From: Firmicutes bacterium UBA7510
Lineage (GTDB): Bacteria; Bacillota; Clostridia; Tissierellales; Sedimentibacteraceae
Length of the DNA stretch: 59,687 bases
Reading direction: 5' to 3'
Assembly: GCA_002479485.1 (NCBI GenBank)
Contig: DLNM01000005.1
Location: 1-59,687, forward strand
The translations under genes and the position numbers were made by a program. Shown in pieces: positions 8,531 through 17,680 of this stretch. The notes beneath the pieces were generated by a model. The model saw only the letters and a program-made list of their open reading frames with translations. It was not told where the DNA came from and did not search any database. How positions within the stretch are numbered: position 1 is the first letter of the stretch; each line of letters starts with the position of its first letter.

Positions 8531-10909
8531 CTAAAACGACACTATTGTTACTCCATCTCCGCCTTCGTTAAAGTTACCTATTCTAAATTCTTTAACGTGT
8601 TTATGAGACTTTAAGTATTGTTTAATTCCTTCTCTTAATATTCCCGTTCCCTTGCCATGTATAATAGAAACCTCATTTAGACCGGATAAATACGCATCAT
8701 CCAAATATTTATCTATTTCCATAATGGCTTCATCTAAATTCATTCCTCTTAAATCAATGCTTGGTTTAACTGATTTTGTTCTAAGTTTAACCATTCTACC
8801 TGTTTTTACTGTCTGCTGTTTTTCTTCTTCTGATTGAATTTTTACAACTTCATCTAATTTAACTTTCATTTTCAAAAGACCAATTTGAACTGTAGCACCA
8901 TTTGAACTATCCATGTCTATAATATAGCCTTTTTGATTTAGAGTTTTAACTAAAACATAATCACCTTTTTTTAGCTCTTCATCTATAGCTATATCTTGTT
9001 CAATATAATCGGATTTTATGTTTTCAAATAATTTTTCATCAATATCACGCATTTTATCATTTAAATTTTGTCTTAGCTCGTATACTTGCCTACTTCTTTC
9101 ACTGTTCATATCAAGGTTTATTTGTTTTAACTCTTTTATTATTTCTGCTGCTTCTTTTTTAGCTTCGTCAAGTATTCTTCTTGCTTCATAATTTGCTTCA
9201 CTGATGATTTTACTATTTTTATCATTTATTTTTTTCTCTTTAGCAACTACTTCTTTATATAATTTATCTTGTTCAAGCTTAAGATTATCTATTTCTATTC
9301 TTTTTTGCTCAATGTATTTTCTATCCTTATCTATTTTGGCTAATACATCTTCAAATTGAATAGTTTCTTTTTCAATCATTTCCTTTGCCTTAAGTATTAT
9401 ATTGTCACTTAAACCAATTTTTTTAGATATAGCAAAGGCATTTGACTTTCCTGGTACTCCTATTAACACTTTATATGTTGGACTTAATGTCTCTACATTA
9501 AATTCAACACTTCCATTGCATACACCATCATTAGTCAATGCATACAGTTTTAACTCGCTATAATGTGTTGTCGCCGCAGTAACCGCTTTTTTTTCTCTTA
9601 ATGTATCAAGTATTGCCATAGCAAGTGCTGCTCCCTCATCAGGGTCAGTACCTGCACCAAGTTCGTCAAATAGTACAAAACTTCTACTAGAAACCTCTCT
9701 CATGATTTTTACAATATTTGTCATGTGAGATGAAAATGTACTTAAGCTTTGTTCAATGCTTTGTTCGTCACCTATATCAGCGTATACTGCATCAAATGTA
9801 GATAACATTGTACCATAGTCAGCCGGAACATGCAAGCCAGCCATTGCCATGAGAGTAAATAGACCGAGAGTTTTTAATGTAACAGTTTTTCCACCTGTAT
9901 TTGGGCCAGTTATGATTAGCTGTGTAAACTCATCACCGACCCAAACATTAATAGGAACTATAACATTTTTATCTATCAGTGGGTGCCGTCCATTTTTTAT
10001 TCTTATATACCCTTTATCGTTTAATTCAGGCATTATTGCATTTATACTAATTGCATATTCACCTTTTGCAAATATATAATCTAATTCTTTTAAGATATTC
10101 TGATTAATCTTTATTGGCTCTTCTATTTCGGCAATCATTGAGCTTAGCTGATATAAAATTCGTTCTATTTCCTTTTTTTCGTCAATTTTTAGTGTGGATA
10201 ACTGGTTATTCATTTCAACAATTTGCATTGGCTCAATAAATAGAGTCGCTCCACTTGATGATTGGTCATGCACTAGACCCTTTACCATTGACCGATATTC
10301 AGCCCTAACAGGCAAAACATATCTATCATTACGCATAGTTACGATGTTATCTTGAAGATATTTCTGAGTTTCTGAGGAATTGACCATAGAGTTTATTTTG
10401 TTTTTTATAGCTGAATTTTTCATTGCAATCTCTTTACGAATTCTTTTTAACTCTGGGCTAGCATCATCAGCTATTTCTTCTTCGGATATAATAACAAAAT
10501 ATATTTCATCCTCAATATTTTTATCAGTATATATATTTTGACAAAGTTCATCTACTATCTCATAAATTCGCTCTTCATTTTTGTTAAGAAGAACATAATT
10601 TTTAAGTAGCCGCGCAGCTCTTAAAGTGTCAGCACATCTTAGCAAGCCAGCTATTGATATGCTACCACCAAGTACTGCTCTTTTTGCATATTCAGTTATA
10701 TTGTATATGCCACCAAAAGGAGGTCTACCTTTCTCCATAATTATTGAATATGCTTCTGATGTTTCCTTTTGCATATACTTAACTTCTTCTAAATCACTTA
10801 TAACATCTATTTGTCTTACCTTTTCTTTTCCCTGTTCTGTTTTAGCAAAGTTTTCTACTTGTTCTATAATCTTTCGAAACTCTAAAACATTTTTAGATTT
10901 CTGTTTCAT
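8531..10909 (-). CDS. mutS2: Endonuclease MutS2
   Basis: The 792-residue protein has the MutS2 layout: helical core and clamp, ATPase domain with Walker A GPNTGGKT (near residue 337) and Walker B FVLFDELGAGTDPDEGAA, a long coiled-coil linker (about 510-640), and a C-terminal Smr nuclease domain (about 710-792) with IDLRGMNLDEA and HGKGTGILREG. It lacks the mismatch-recognition domain of MutS1. Known roles are suppression of homologous recombination and, in Bacillus, splitting collided ribosomes. The SD is GGGAGG, 5 nt before ATG, and is directly preceded by repeat hairpins. Confidence 0.95.
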   Translation of the reverse strand: MKQKSKNVLEFRKIIEQVENFAKTEQGKEKVRQIDVISDLEEVKYMQKETSEAYSIIMEKGRPPFGGIYNITEYAKRAVLGGSISIAGLLRCADTLRAARLLKNYVLLNKNEERIYEIVDELCQNIYTDKNIEDEIYFVIISEEEIADDASPELKRIRKEIAMKNSAIKNKINSMVNSSETQKYLQDNIVTMRNDRYVLPVRAEYRSMVKGLVHDQSSSGATLFIEPMQIVEMNNQLSTLKIDEKKEIERILYQLSSMIAEIEEPIKINQNILKELDYIFAKGEYAISINAIMPELNDKGYIRIKNGRHPLIDKNVIVPINVWVGDEFTQLIITGPNTGGKTVTLKTLGLFTLMAMAGLHVPADYGTMLSTFDAVYADIGDEQSIEQSLSTFSSHMTNIVKIMREVSSRSFVLFDELGAGTDPDEGAALAMAILDTLREKKAVTAATTHYSELKLYALTNDGVCNGSVEFNVETLSPTYKVLIGVPGKSNAFAISKKIGLSDNIILKAKEMIEKETIQFEDVLAKIDKDRKYIEQKRIEIDNLKLEQDKLYKEVVAKEKKINDKNSKIISEANYEARRILDEAKKEAAEIIKELKQINLDMNSERSRQVYELRQNLNDKMRDIDEKLFENIKSDYIEQDIAIDEELKKGDYVLVKTLNQKGYIIDMDSSNGATVQIGLLKMKVKLDEVVKIQSEEEKQQTVKTGRMVKLRTKSVKPSIDLRGMNLDEAIMEIDKYLDDAYLSGLNEVSIIHGKGTGILREGIKQYLKSHKHVKEFRIGNFNEGGDGVTIVSF

Positions 10910-10924
10910 ACTATCCTCCCATTA

Positions 10925-10978
10925 TGCCACGTAAGTGGCACCATAAATAGATAGTGCGAAGTGTTTTTTTCACACTAC
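10925..10978 (-). repeat. Composite two-hairpin repeat in the mutS2 leader
   Basis: Reading towards mutS2, an AGTGTGAA / TTCGCACT hairpin (one mismatch) is followed by the GCCAC hairpin (10925-10930 with 10935-10940) and then ATAATGGGAGG, which contains the SD. The same order occurs before the gene starting at 33123 and before pfkA. Confidence 0.8.
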
Positions 10979-11000
10979 TTCCTTTACAATAATTATTTTG

Positions 11001-13214
11001 CTATAATACATTCTTAAAATAATGACCTCTTGTAAAGCTATTTGACTTTAATATGTCATACTCATCATTTTCAACATATTTATCATTTATCTCTTTATAT
11101 AATACATCTATTACCGATTCTATATCTTCCGCCCATTTGCTATCGATAAAGTAATAATTAATATTATAGTCTAAAAATTCGCTTGTTTTTCCTATAGTTG
11201 TAAGAGGTACACTATTGTATAGCATTGAAAATTTATTTTCTGCTTCTCTTTCAATATTAAAATTAACATTTATCCTATCTTTTAGCTTATAACCCGATTT
11301 ATACTCGCATATATTGCAATTACCAGAACTTTTACATCCTTTTATAACAGAAAAAGGACAGTTTTTCATGGTCATTAGTTGTATATATGCATATGATACT
11401 AATTCAGTTTTTATGTCTGTATATTCTGATATGGATTCAACATCATTAATATTTGACTCAACCGAAAAAGTTATGCCATCAGTACCTTTCTCCTGTAAGG
11501 CTACAGCGTTATAAGAGTTTATGATATTGAAAAAATATCCGCAATGTATTTTTAACTTACTATGCTTTTCAAAGAATCTGTAAGTTCCTACATTATTTAC
11601 ACAAACACCATCAAAAATATCTTCGTACATTTTTAGATTATTTAATAAATAATCGTAAGTATCTTTATTTACTATATTTGGTATATATATAAACTTTTCG
11701 ACATCCTTTATACTCTTAATATTTGATAATTCTAAATTATATGGTACATAAATTCTTCCAATTTTGGTTTTGTCAATGTATTTTAAATCATCCATAGAGT
11801 TAATTTTAAAGCTAATTTTTGGTTTTACATTTTCTCTACATTTACTTTTAGTGAATAGTTCATATTTACTAACCCTATCTATTTTTTTCCTATTATATAC
11901 ATTCGCGTTTAATTCATATAATCTATCTACTGCATCACGTCTTAGCTGATTTAGAGTACTTTTTCTAGCAAATGCATTTTCATCAAAATCAATTTCTAAT
12001 CTATCAAGTTTAAAGACAGTGCTTCCAAGTTTATTTAACTGTTCCTCTATAATTACCTTAGTCACAGGGTTTTTAATGCTTTCTTCGACTGTCTCATCGC
12101 TATAAACTATAACCTCATGTTTATCATCTCTAGCTAAAAATTTAATTTTGTTTCCAATCTTTATTTCTATAGATAAATCAATGTTTTTTCGCCTACAAAC
12201 GCTAAAAGGATTAGTTTTTTCTCTTATTTCATCAATTATATCGTCAATATCTGAGCCTTTAGAGCCAGTACTTACACCTGCTAGCATATCCTCTTTGCCA
12301 TTATTTAAATATCCATTGGTAAATCCACGACTGAATACTGACTCAACTTTTTTTTCTAGGGTAGATATATCATACTTTGTTTTGTTTATATAGTTATCTA
12401 TTAAATATCTGTAATATTCTACTACAATTGCTGTGTATTCAGGATTTTTCATTCTACCTTCAATTTTAAGAGTTTTAACACCAGCCTCAATTAAATCACA
12501 AACTGAGTTGCCAGCTTTAAAATCCTTAAGGCTTAAAAGAGGCTTTTCATTGAATTTTTCTATGGTAGATTTATTTTTTTCATTGAAGAAACTATAGTTA
12601 AGCCTACATGGCTGTGCACATTTACCTCTGTTGCCACTTCTTCCTCCAAGGAAACTGCTAAAATAGCACTGTCCGGAGTAGCACATACAAAGAGCTCCAT
12701 GTATAAATGTCTCAATATCGCTATTTGTACTATTTGCAACTTCTTTTATCTGCTCTAGTGAAAGCTCTCTTGACAATATAAACTTGTTAATAATATTTTT
12801 ATTATTTGTATTAGTAAAATTGAAAAACTCTACACCATATTTATCATATATAGTTGCTTGAGTGCTTACATTTATGTTAAAATCCGGTAAGTATTTATTT
12901 ATCAGATATATAAGACCAAAATCCTGAACAATTAAGGCATCTACATCTATTTCATACAAATAAAAGATATAGTTAAGAGCGTCTATTAATTCAGTATCCT
13001 TCAAAATAGTATTTACTGTTACATATACTTTAACATTTTTATTGTGTGCATACTTTACTATTTCAGCTAGTTCTTCATTACTAAAGTTTTCTGAATATTG
13101 TCTTGCACTAAAATTTTTGCCTCCTAAATATACGGCATCCGCACCACTGTTTATTGCAGCATAAAAGGATTCCTTACTGCCTGCTGGTGCTAAAAGTTCT
13201 ATATTGTTGCTCAT
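11001..13214 (-). CDS. U32 family peptidase / RlhA-type protein
   Basis: The 737-residue protein begins with the U32 signature region (LLAPAGSKESFYAAINSGAD) and has the diagnostic cysteine cluster CMCYSGQC followed by RGKCAQPCR (about residues 173-205). A DUF3656-like middle and a second U32-like part with another Cys cluster (CPFSVIKGC, CNIC) follow. Members are annotated as collagenase-like peptidases, but several, such as RlhA, act in tRNA or rRNA hydroxylation; which applies here cannot be read from sequence. Its start overlaps the ZapA-like gene by 4 nt, so the two are coupled. Confidence 0.88.
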   Translation of the reverse strand: MSNNIELLAPAGSKESFYAAINSGADAVYLGGKNFSARQYSENFSNEELAEIVKYAHNKNVKVYVTVNTILKDTELIDALNYIFYLYEIDVDALIVQDFGLIYLINKYLPDFNINVSTQATIYDKYGVEFFNFTNTNNKNIINKFILSRELSLEQIKEVANSTNSDIETFIHGALCMCYSGQCYFSSFLGGRSGNRGKCAQPCRLNYSFFNEKNKSTIEKFNEKPLLSLKDFKAGNSVCDLIEAGVKTLKIEGRMKNPEYTAIVVEYYRYLIDNYINKTKYDISTLEKKVESVFSRGFTNGYLNNGKEDMLAGVSTGSKGSDIDDIIDEIREKTNPFSVCRRKNIDLSIEIKIGNKIKFLARDDKHEVIVYSDETVEESIKNPVTKVIIEEQLNKLGSTVFKLDRLEIDFDENAFARKSTLNQLRRDAVDRLYELNANVYNRKKIDRVSKYELFTKSKCRENVKPKISFKINSMDDLKYIDKTKIGRIYVPYNLELSNIKSIKDVEKFIYIPNIVNKDTYDYLLNNLKMYEDIFDGVCVNNVGTYRFFEKHSKLKIHCGYFFNIINSYNAVALQEKGTDGITFSVESNINDVESISEYTDIKTELVSYAYIQLMTMKNCPFSVIKGCKSSGNCNICEYKSGYKLKDRINVNFNIEREAENKFSMLYNSVPLTTIGKTSEFLDYNINYYFIDSKWAEDIESVIDVLYKEINDKYVENDEYDILKSNSFTRGHYFKNVL

Positions 13215-14302
13215 TTTATCTCCTTACCACTTGATGTTGCTTCATCTAATAGTTTCATTATTTCACTATTCTCTTTTTTTAATTCTTCTATGTATACTTC
13301 ATTTTGATAGTTTTCAGATTCTTTTCTGTTTAATTTTTCATTTATTTCATTAATTGTAAACTTAAGGTTTTCTATTTCACTATTAGCCAATAATAGCTCT
13401 TCTAAATATTTCTCTTTTTCATCATTAACTCTATCATGTTTTTTGTTAATTTCTTCTTTTAATATTTTCAATTCTTCAATAAACTTATAGTTTTGGCCTA
13501 TCATATCATCTTTTTCAGTTAATTTTTGCTTCATCACACTTATTTCATCAATTAACTTATTTTTTTCTTCATCTAAGTTCTTAATCATATCAGAAGATTT
13601 TTTTGTATTGCCACTAACAGTGTTTAATTTTTGACTTAGTTCATTTATATTTTTCTTATTATTACTTATTGTTAACTCGTTTTCTGATATTATTTTATCT
13701 TTTTCATTTAATTTATTAAGCATTTTAGAAATTCTTTGATTTAATTCATTTTTCTGTGTATCAGATTCAGATAGCTCTTTTAAAAACTGTTCTCTATCCT
13801 TGCTAAGCTCTGAACATTTTTCATTTAAGCTATCAGATTGATTTCTAAGTTCTTCAAGTTCAATCTCTACTTGAACAAGATTTTGTTCCTTTTCATTAAG
13901 AGACTTTTCTAAATTATCTATCTTAGTTGTATTTTTTTTCTTCTCTTCCTTTTGCGATTCTATTAATGTATCTAATTCATCTTTTTCTTTTAATATAGAA
14001 TCTATTTTTCGTCTTAAATCTTCATTTTCTTTGTATAAAGAGATTATTTTTTCTTTTGAATCTTGAGTTTGTAATTTGTATTCTTCTTTAACTTCATCTA
14101 ATTGTTGTATTAGCTTAACATATTTATCGCATATTACAAAAGAAGCTAAAATGTGTTTTTCAATTTCGCTAAATTTTCTATTTACTGCAAACACGTCTAA
14201 CTGTTCATTTAAAATTTTTTCTACTTTTTTTACGTGTTCATTATTCTCGTCTGTTTTAACTGTAAATGTTTTATTTCCTATATTAACTTCTATGACGTTC
14301 AT
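13211..14302 (-). CDS. ZapA-like cell division protein with long coiled-coil extension
   Basis: The first ~90 residues match ZapA, the FtsZ-ring stabiliser (VNIGNKTFTVKTDEN, then a helical ILASFVICDKYVKL segment). The remaining ~270 residues are an almost continuous, charged coiled coil rich in Glu, Lys, Asn and Ser with a heptad pattern. Usual ZapA proteins have 85-140 residues, so this one (363) is far longer. The SD GGAGG lies 8 nt before ATG. It overlaps the U32 peptidase gene by 4 nt. A ZapA-U32-MutS2 order is common in clostridia. The extension could be a spacer or filament-bundling arm; this is inference. Confidence 0.8.
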   Translation of the reverse strand: MNVIEVNIGNKTFTVKTDENNEHVKKVEKILNEQLDVFAVNRKFSEIEKHILASFVICDKYVKLIQQLDEVKEEYKLQTQDSKEKIISLYKENEDLRRKIDSILKEKDELDTLIESQKEEKKKNTTKIDNLEKSLNEKEQNLVQVEIELEELRNQSDSLNEKCSELSKDREQFLKELSESDTQKNELNQRISKMLNKLNEKDKIISENELTISNNKKNINELSQKLNTVSGNTKKSSDMIKNLDEEKNKLIDEISVMKQKLTEKDDMIGQNYKFIEELKILKEEINKKHDRVNDEKEKYLEELLLANSEIENLKFTINEINEKLNRKESENYQNEVYIEELKKENSEIMKLLDEATSSGKEIK

Positions 14303-14411
14303 TACGCAGTACCTCCACTTTATAATTATACCTTTGTTTACTTATTATTGTTATACCCATGCACCTATTTACACATCATAAAAGATTTGCAATGGACTTA
14401 GTATTTATTTT

Positions 14412-15410
14412 TTATTTGTCATTTATTTCAATCTTTTCACTACTGCCTGTTTTATATAAGTTTCTATTATCTAAAACCCATATTCTATCTGTAAATTCAC
14501 CTTCATTTATACCTTTTAGAGCATTGTCAAAATCAAATACTCTAGCATCTATAATATCAAGATAATGTAATATTTCTGCCTCTAATGTCATTGGTTTTTT
14601 AGGGCTTCCAAATTCAGGCTCATAATGATGCGATAATATCATATGCTGCAATACTATACTTTTCTCCCTGCCAAGTCCTATTTTTTCACCTTCAATTTCT
14701 ATCTCTTTTATACCTTGAATTATATGACCAAGTAGCTTTCCTTCCATAGTATAATCAGAAACCACTCCAAACTCGTCTGAATCCATCTCTAGTATTTTGC
14801 ATATATCATGCAATATAACTCCAGCGTATATGTAATCAGTATTAATGCAATCATAAACTAAACTAAGCTTTTCCCCAGTTCTCAGCATTCTAAGTATATG
14901 ATATAAAAGTCCCCCACGATATGAGTGATGGTTTTTTTTAGCTGCTGGAAAATATATTAATTTAGCTTTATATTTTTCAATTATATTATTTATCAAAATT
15001 CTAATTTGTAAATCTGTAATTTTGTTAGTATATTCTATAACCTCATTTAGCATTTGTGATGGCTCAAGCGGAGCAGATGGAATTAACTCAGATATTTTTA
15101 AATCTTCTGTTGGCAAGAGTGCTCTGATTTTATTTACCTTTAACTGTAAGGAGCCTCCCCATTCAAGAACCTCTCCTCTTATTTTTACTATACTGTTATC
15201 CTTAAGTATGTCCTCATTTTCTTTAGCATTTTCCCATATCTTAGCGTTTAATTCACCTGTTTTATCAACAATATTTAAGTCGACGTACTGCTTACCAGCA
15301 GTTGTCTTTTTTATATCAAAGCTTTTCACTAAAACGTATACATCTATTTTTTCACCAGGCTTTAAATCAATTATATTCTTTTGATTATCAGCAATATTTA
15401 TACTATCCAT
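14412..15410 (-). CDS. yhaM: 3'-5' exoribonuclease YhaM family (OB fold plus HD domain)
   Basis: The 332-residue protein has an N-terminal OB-fold nucleic-acid-binding domain (about residues 10-90, YVDLNIVDKTGELNAKIW) and a C-terminal HD phosphohydrolase domain with YHILRMLRTGE, GVILHDICK and HHYEPEFGSPK. This is the layout of YhaM, which degrades RNA and single-stranded DNA from the 3' end. The start at 15410 is chosen because TGGAGG lies 6 nt upstream; the longer frame from 15437 would begin inside a non-coding leader. It heads the run towards zapA, mutS2 and argS. Confidence 0.87.
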   Translation of the reverse strand: MDSINIADNQKNIIDLKPGEKIDVYVLVKSFDIKKTTAGKQYVDLNIVDKTGELNAKIWENAKENEDILKDNSIVKIRGEVLEWGGSLQLKVNKIRALLPTEDLKISELIPSAPLEPSQMLNEVIEYTNKITDLQIRILINNIIEKYKAKLIYFPAAKKNHHSYRGGLLYHILRMLRTGEKLSLVYDCINTDYIYAGVILHDICKILEMDSDEFGVVSDYTMEGKLLGHIIQGIKEIEIEGEKIGLGREKSIVLQHMILSHHYEPEFGSPKKPMTLEAEILHYLDIIDARVFDFDNALKGINEGEFTDRIWVLDNRNLYKTGSSEKIEINDK

Positions 15411-15472
15411 TATATACCTCCATGCAATTATATGCACTTTAATCTTAACACACTAAGTTCTTTATAATTACC

Positions 15473-15500
15473 ATTGTACATAATTTTTATTAATATGTAA
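15473..15500 (-). promoter_or_regulatory. Probable promoter of yhaM
   Basis: TTACAT (15495-15500) and TACAAT (15473-15478) on the minus strand are 16 bp apart. The -35 box is only partly matched. Confidence 0.45.
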
Positions 15501-15507
15501 ATAAAAA

Positions 15508-15532
15508 GAGCGTATTTTACGCCCTTTTTTTT
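15508..15532. terminator. Terminator after the sigma/anti-sigma pair
   Basis: The stem GAGCGTA / TACGCCC with a TTT loop is flanked by T runs on both strands. It lies 34 nt beyond the stop codon of the DUF4349 gene, which is read leftward, and can work in both directions. Confidence 0.8.
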
Positions 15533-15558
15533 TATGATATTTTATGCTACGAAAGCCT

Positions 15559-16743
15559 CTATTTAGAAATTCTTTTTTTTACCACTCTAAATATTATAAA
15601 TCCTACTATTAAAAGCGGAATAATAACAGGTAAATATGAAATTATCCAAACTATTATGCTTTCAATAAAATCTATTATATTGTTAACTGTTCTTACAAAT
15701 CCTTCTTTTGATTTACCCCATAGTCCTTTTGATGTTGGAATATTAATATTTTTGCCTTCTACTTCAGTTATATTTAACTCTAAAGTTGCCATATTTACTC
15801 TATCATCAATATTGCTTAGATTAATGCTGTAGGTGTCTATTTCTGTTCTTATGCGTCTAATTTCATTTTCAAGGGCTAAAATATCTGTAATATTAGCTGC
15901 CTTGTCGTATAACTCTCTAAGTCTATTCTCTTGTACTTGTAAGTTAGTTAAAATGTTTTGAGTATCATAATATTCTTTGGTTACATCTGTTTCATTTACA
16001 CGTCTATTATATACCTCAGCTTGATTATCTACAAAATTAACTACATCATCAAAAGTTTCTTGAGGGACTCTTAGTTTTATACTTGCATTTTTATATTCTT
16101 TGTCTTCTGTTTTATATCTAACAGATGTTTCGTTATATTCAAAATATCCATTGTTATTTCTAACAACATTATTTAGCTCTACAATGAATTTTTCAAAATC
16201 TAAGGTTTGCAAGTCTAATCTTCCAGATTTAATAATTTTACTTTCCATTTCTTGTATCGAAAAACTAGATTTTTGATTTGCTATCATTGTATTAGTATTT
16301 TCATCCGCAGTAGTTTCCCTATTTTCCGCGGGCATAGGTGTTTCACTATTTTTTTCATTCATACCAGTATCATAGTTTACACTGTCTTCCATTGCCTTAT
16401 TTTGATTAAACCCATTAAAATTATTTCCTGCAAAATAAATTGCTGAAACTATTAAAACACAAGAAGCGGCAATACCAATATATTTTATATAATTATTGCG
16501 TTTTTTTCTAACTTTATTAATTTGTGCATCCTCAAGTTTACCATGTAACCTCTTACAATATCCCTTTGGCAACTCTTCCATTGGTAAGGTATGAATATCG
16601 TTAATCATCTTTTGATATGCTTTATATTCTTTTTCACAAGAAGAACAAGTTTTTATATGCTCTTCAAACAGTTTCTTTTGGGAATCATTCAATTCTCCTT
16701 CAATATAGCTAAATAATAACTCACTAAATTCTATACAATTCAT
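15559..16743 (-). CDS. Anti-sigma factor with zinc-finger and DUF4349 domain
   Basis: The 394-residue protein carries an N-terminal zf-HC2 anti-sigma zinc finger (HIKTCSSC, H-x3-C-x2-C, about residues 30-40). It then has a membrane helix (about 83-105), an acidic, Asn-rich linker, a DUF4349 extracytoplasmic domain with a coiled coil (about 165-340) and a second membrane helix near the C-terminus (about 365-388). It should hold the adjacent ECF sigma factor inactive until an envelope signal is sensed. The ATG at 16743 is preceded by TAGGAGG with 7-nt spacing; the GTG two codons earlier is too close to the SD. It lies 11 nt after the sigma gene. Confidence 0.85.
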   Translation of the reverse strand: MNCIEFSELLFSYIEGELNDSQKKLFEEHIKTCSSCEKEYKAYQKMINDIHTLPMEELPKGYCKRLHGKLEDAQINKVRKKRNNYIKYIGIAASCVLIVSAIYFAGNNFNGFNQNKAMEDSVNYDTGMNEKNSETPMPAENRETTADENTNTMIANQKSSFSIQEMESKIIKSGRLDLQTLDFEKFIVELNNVVRNNNGYFEYNETSVRYKTEDKEYKNASIKLRVPQETFDDVVNFVDNQAEVYNRRVNETDVTKEYYDTQNILTNLQVQENRLRELYDKAANITDILALENEIRRIRTEIDTYSINLSNIDDRVNMATLELNITEVEGKNINIPTSKGLWGKSKEGFVRTVNNIIDFIESIIVWIISYLPVIIPLLIVGFIIFRVVKKRISK

Positions 16744-16754
16744 ATCCACACCTC

Positions 16755-17336
16755 CTAACTTTCACTTTCTTGTAACTTGTTTGTAATTATGTCTCTTAAT
16801 TTCTTTCTTGCTCTATTTAATCTTGATTTTATGGTACCTTCGTTGCATGACAAAATAGAGGCTATGTCTTTATATGATAGATTCTGTAAATCTCTTAAAA
16901 CTATAACCATTCTAAAATCATCATCGAGCATCTCAATACAATCATACAGCATTTGAGATTCTAACTTATTTTGAATAATAATATCCGGATTGTTAGAATT
17001 ATCTGGTATATCCTGTAATATTTCACTTTCGTCGCTTTCAAGAGGTTTGTCAATTGAATACGTAACAATTTTCTTCTTCCTCTTAAAATCAAGGCATGTA
17101 TTCATAACTATCCTATATAGCCACACCTTAAAAGTCGATTGCATATTGAATGAATCAATATTTTTAAATACTTTTACTAAAGCTTCTTGAGATACATCTT
17201 CAGCATCTTCCTTATTGCGCAAAACTCTCAATGCAATATTATACGCCATTTTTTTGTAATCCTTAATAAGCTCTTCAAAAGCGTCAACATCGCCTTTTAT
17301 ACTCCTCTTAATAAGAAGAAGCTCATTATCTTGCAT
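16755..17336 (-). CDS. ECF-type RNA polymerase sigma factor
   Basis: The 193-residue protein has sigma region 2 (about residues 25-95, with NKEDAEDVSQEAL and FKVWLYRIVMN) and region 4 (about 130-185, with YKDIASILSCNEGTIKSRL, the -35-binding helix-turn-helix), and no region 1 or 3. It directs RNA polymerase to envelope-stress-type promoters. It is cotranscribed with a DUF4349 anti-sigma factor. A GGAAC-N16-CGTC promoter right upstream indicates that it activates its own operon. Confidence 0.93.
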   Translation of the reverse strand: MQDNELLLIKRSIKGDVDAFEELIKDYKKMAYNIALRVLRNKEDAEDVSQEALVKVFKNIDSFNMQSTFKVWLYRIVMNTCLDFKRKKKIVTYSIDKPLESDESEILQDIPDNSNNPDIIIQNKLESQMLYDCIEMLDDDFRMVIVLRDLQNLSYKDIASILSCNEGTIKSRLNRARKKLRDIITNKLQESES

Positions 17337-17360
17337 TTTTCCACCCCACTCACTTATTTA

Positions 17361-17385
17361 GACGAACATTGAAATATTTTGTTCC
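17361..17385 (-). promoter_or_regulatory. ECF-sigma-type (autoregulated) promoter
   Basis: On the minus strand GGAAC (17381-17385) and CGTC (17361-17364, continuing as CGTCTAA) are separated by 16 bp. This is the classic ECF promoter form with a GGAAC -35 and CGTC/GTCTAA -10. It lies 25 nt before the ATG of the sigma gene, and no sigma-A promoter is obvious there. The rest of 17337-17580 shows nothing else I can identify. Confidence 0.75.
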
Positions 17386-17582
17386 ATATAAAATTATAAA
17401 TTCAATTTCATCTTTACTATTTTTAATACCCTTTTTATTATATTATAGTCTCTTTGAGCCATTTATAATATTTTCATAAATATTATATCCTAGTATAACC
17501 TTTTTGTCTATAAATTACAATTTTGATATAGTAAATAATAATTAAGTGCTAACAATCTTAGTAAATAGCTCTGCCAAAAATA

Positions 17583-17643
17583 CAGATGACCAAAGAAAAG
17601 TCCTTTTTTCTTTGGTCATCTGATGTTAAAAATAGCGAAGTAA
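17583..17643. terminator. Long terminator hairpin after hutH, related to the 42 kb element
   Basis: A perfect 17-bp stem (17583-17599 with 17606-17622, core CCAAAGAAAA / TTTTCTTTGG) has a 6-nt loop. On the minus strand, the direction of hutH, it is followed by GTATTTTTGG, so it can terminate. The hairpin core and the neighbouring TAGCGAAGTAA (17633-17643) resemble the central hairpin and end sequence of the element at 41857-42207, so this may be a worn partial copy. Confidence 0.75.
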
Positions 17644-17680
17644 TTATTTTTATACTAAGCTTATTCAATTAAATTCTTAT

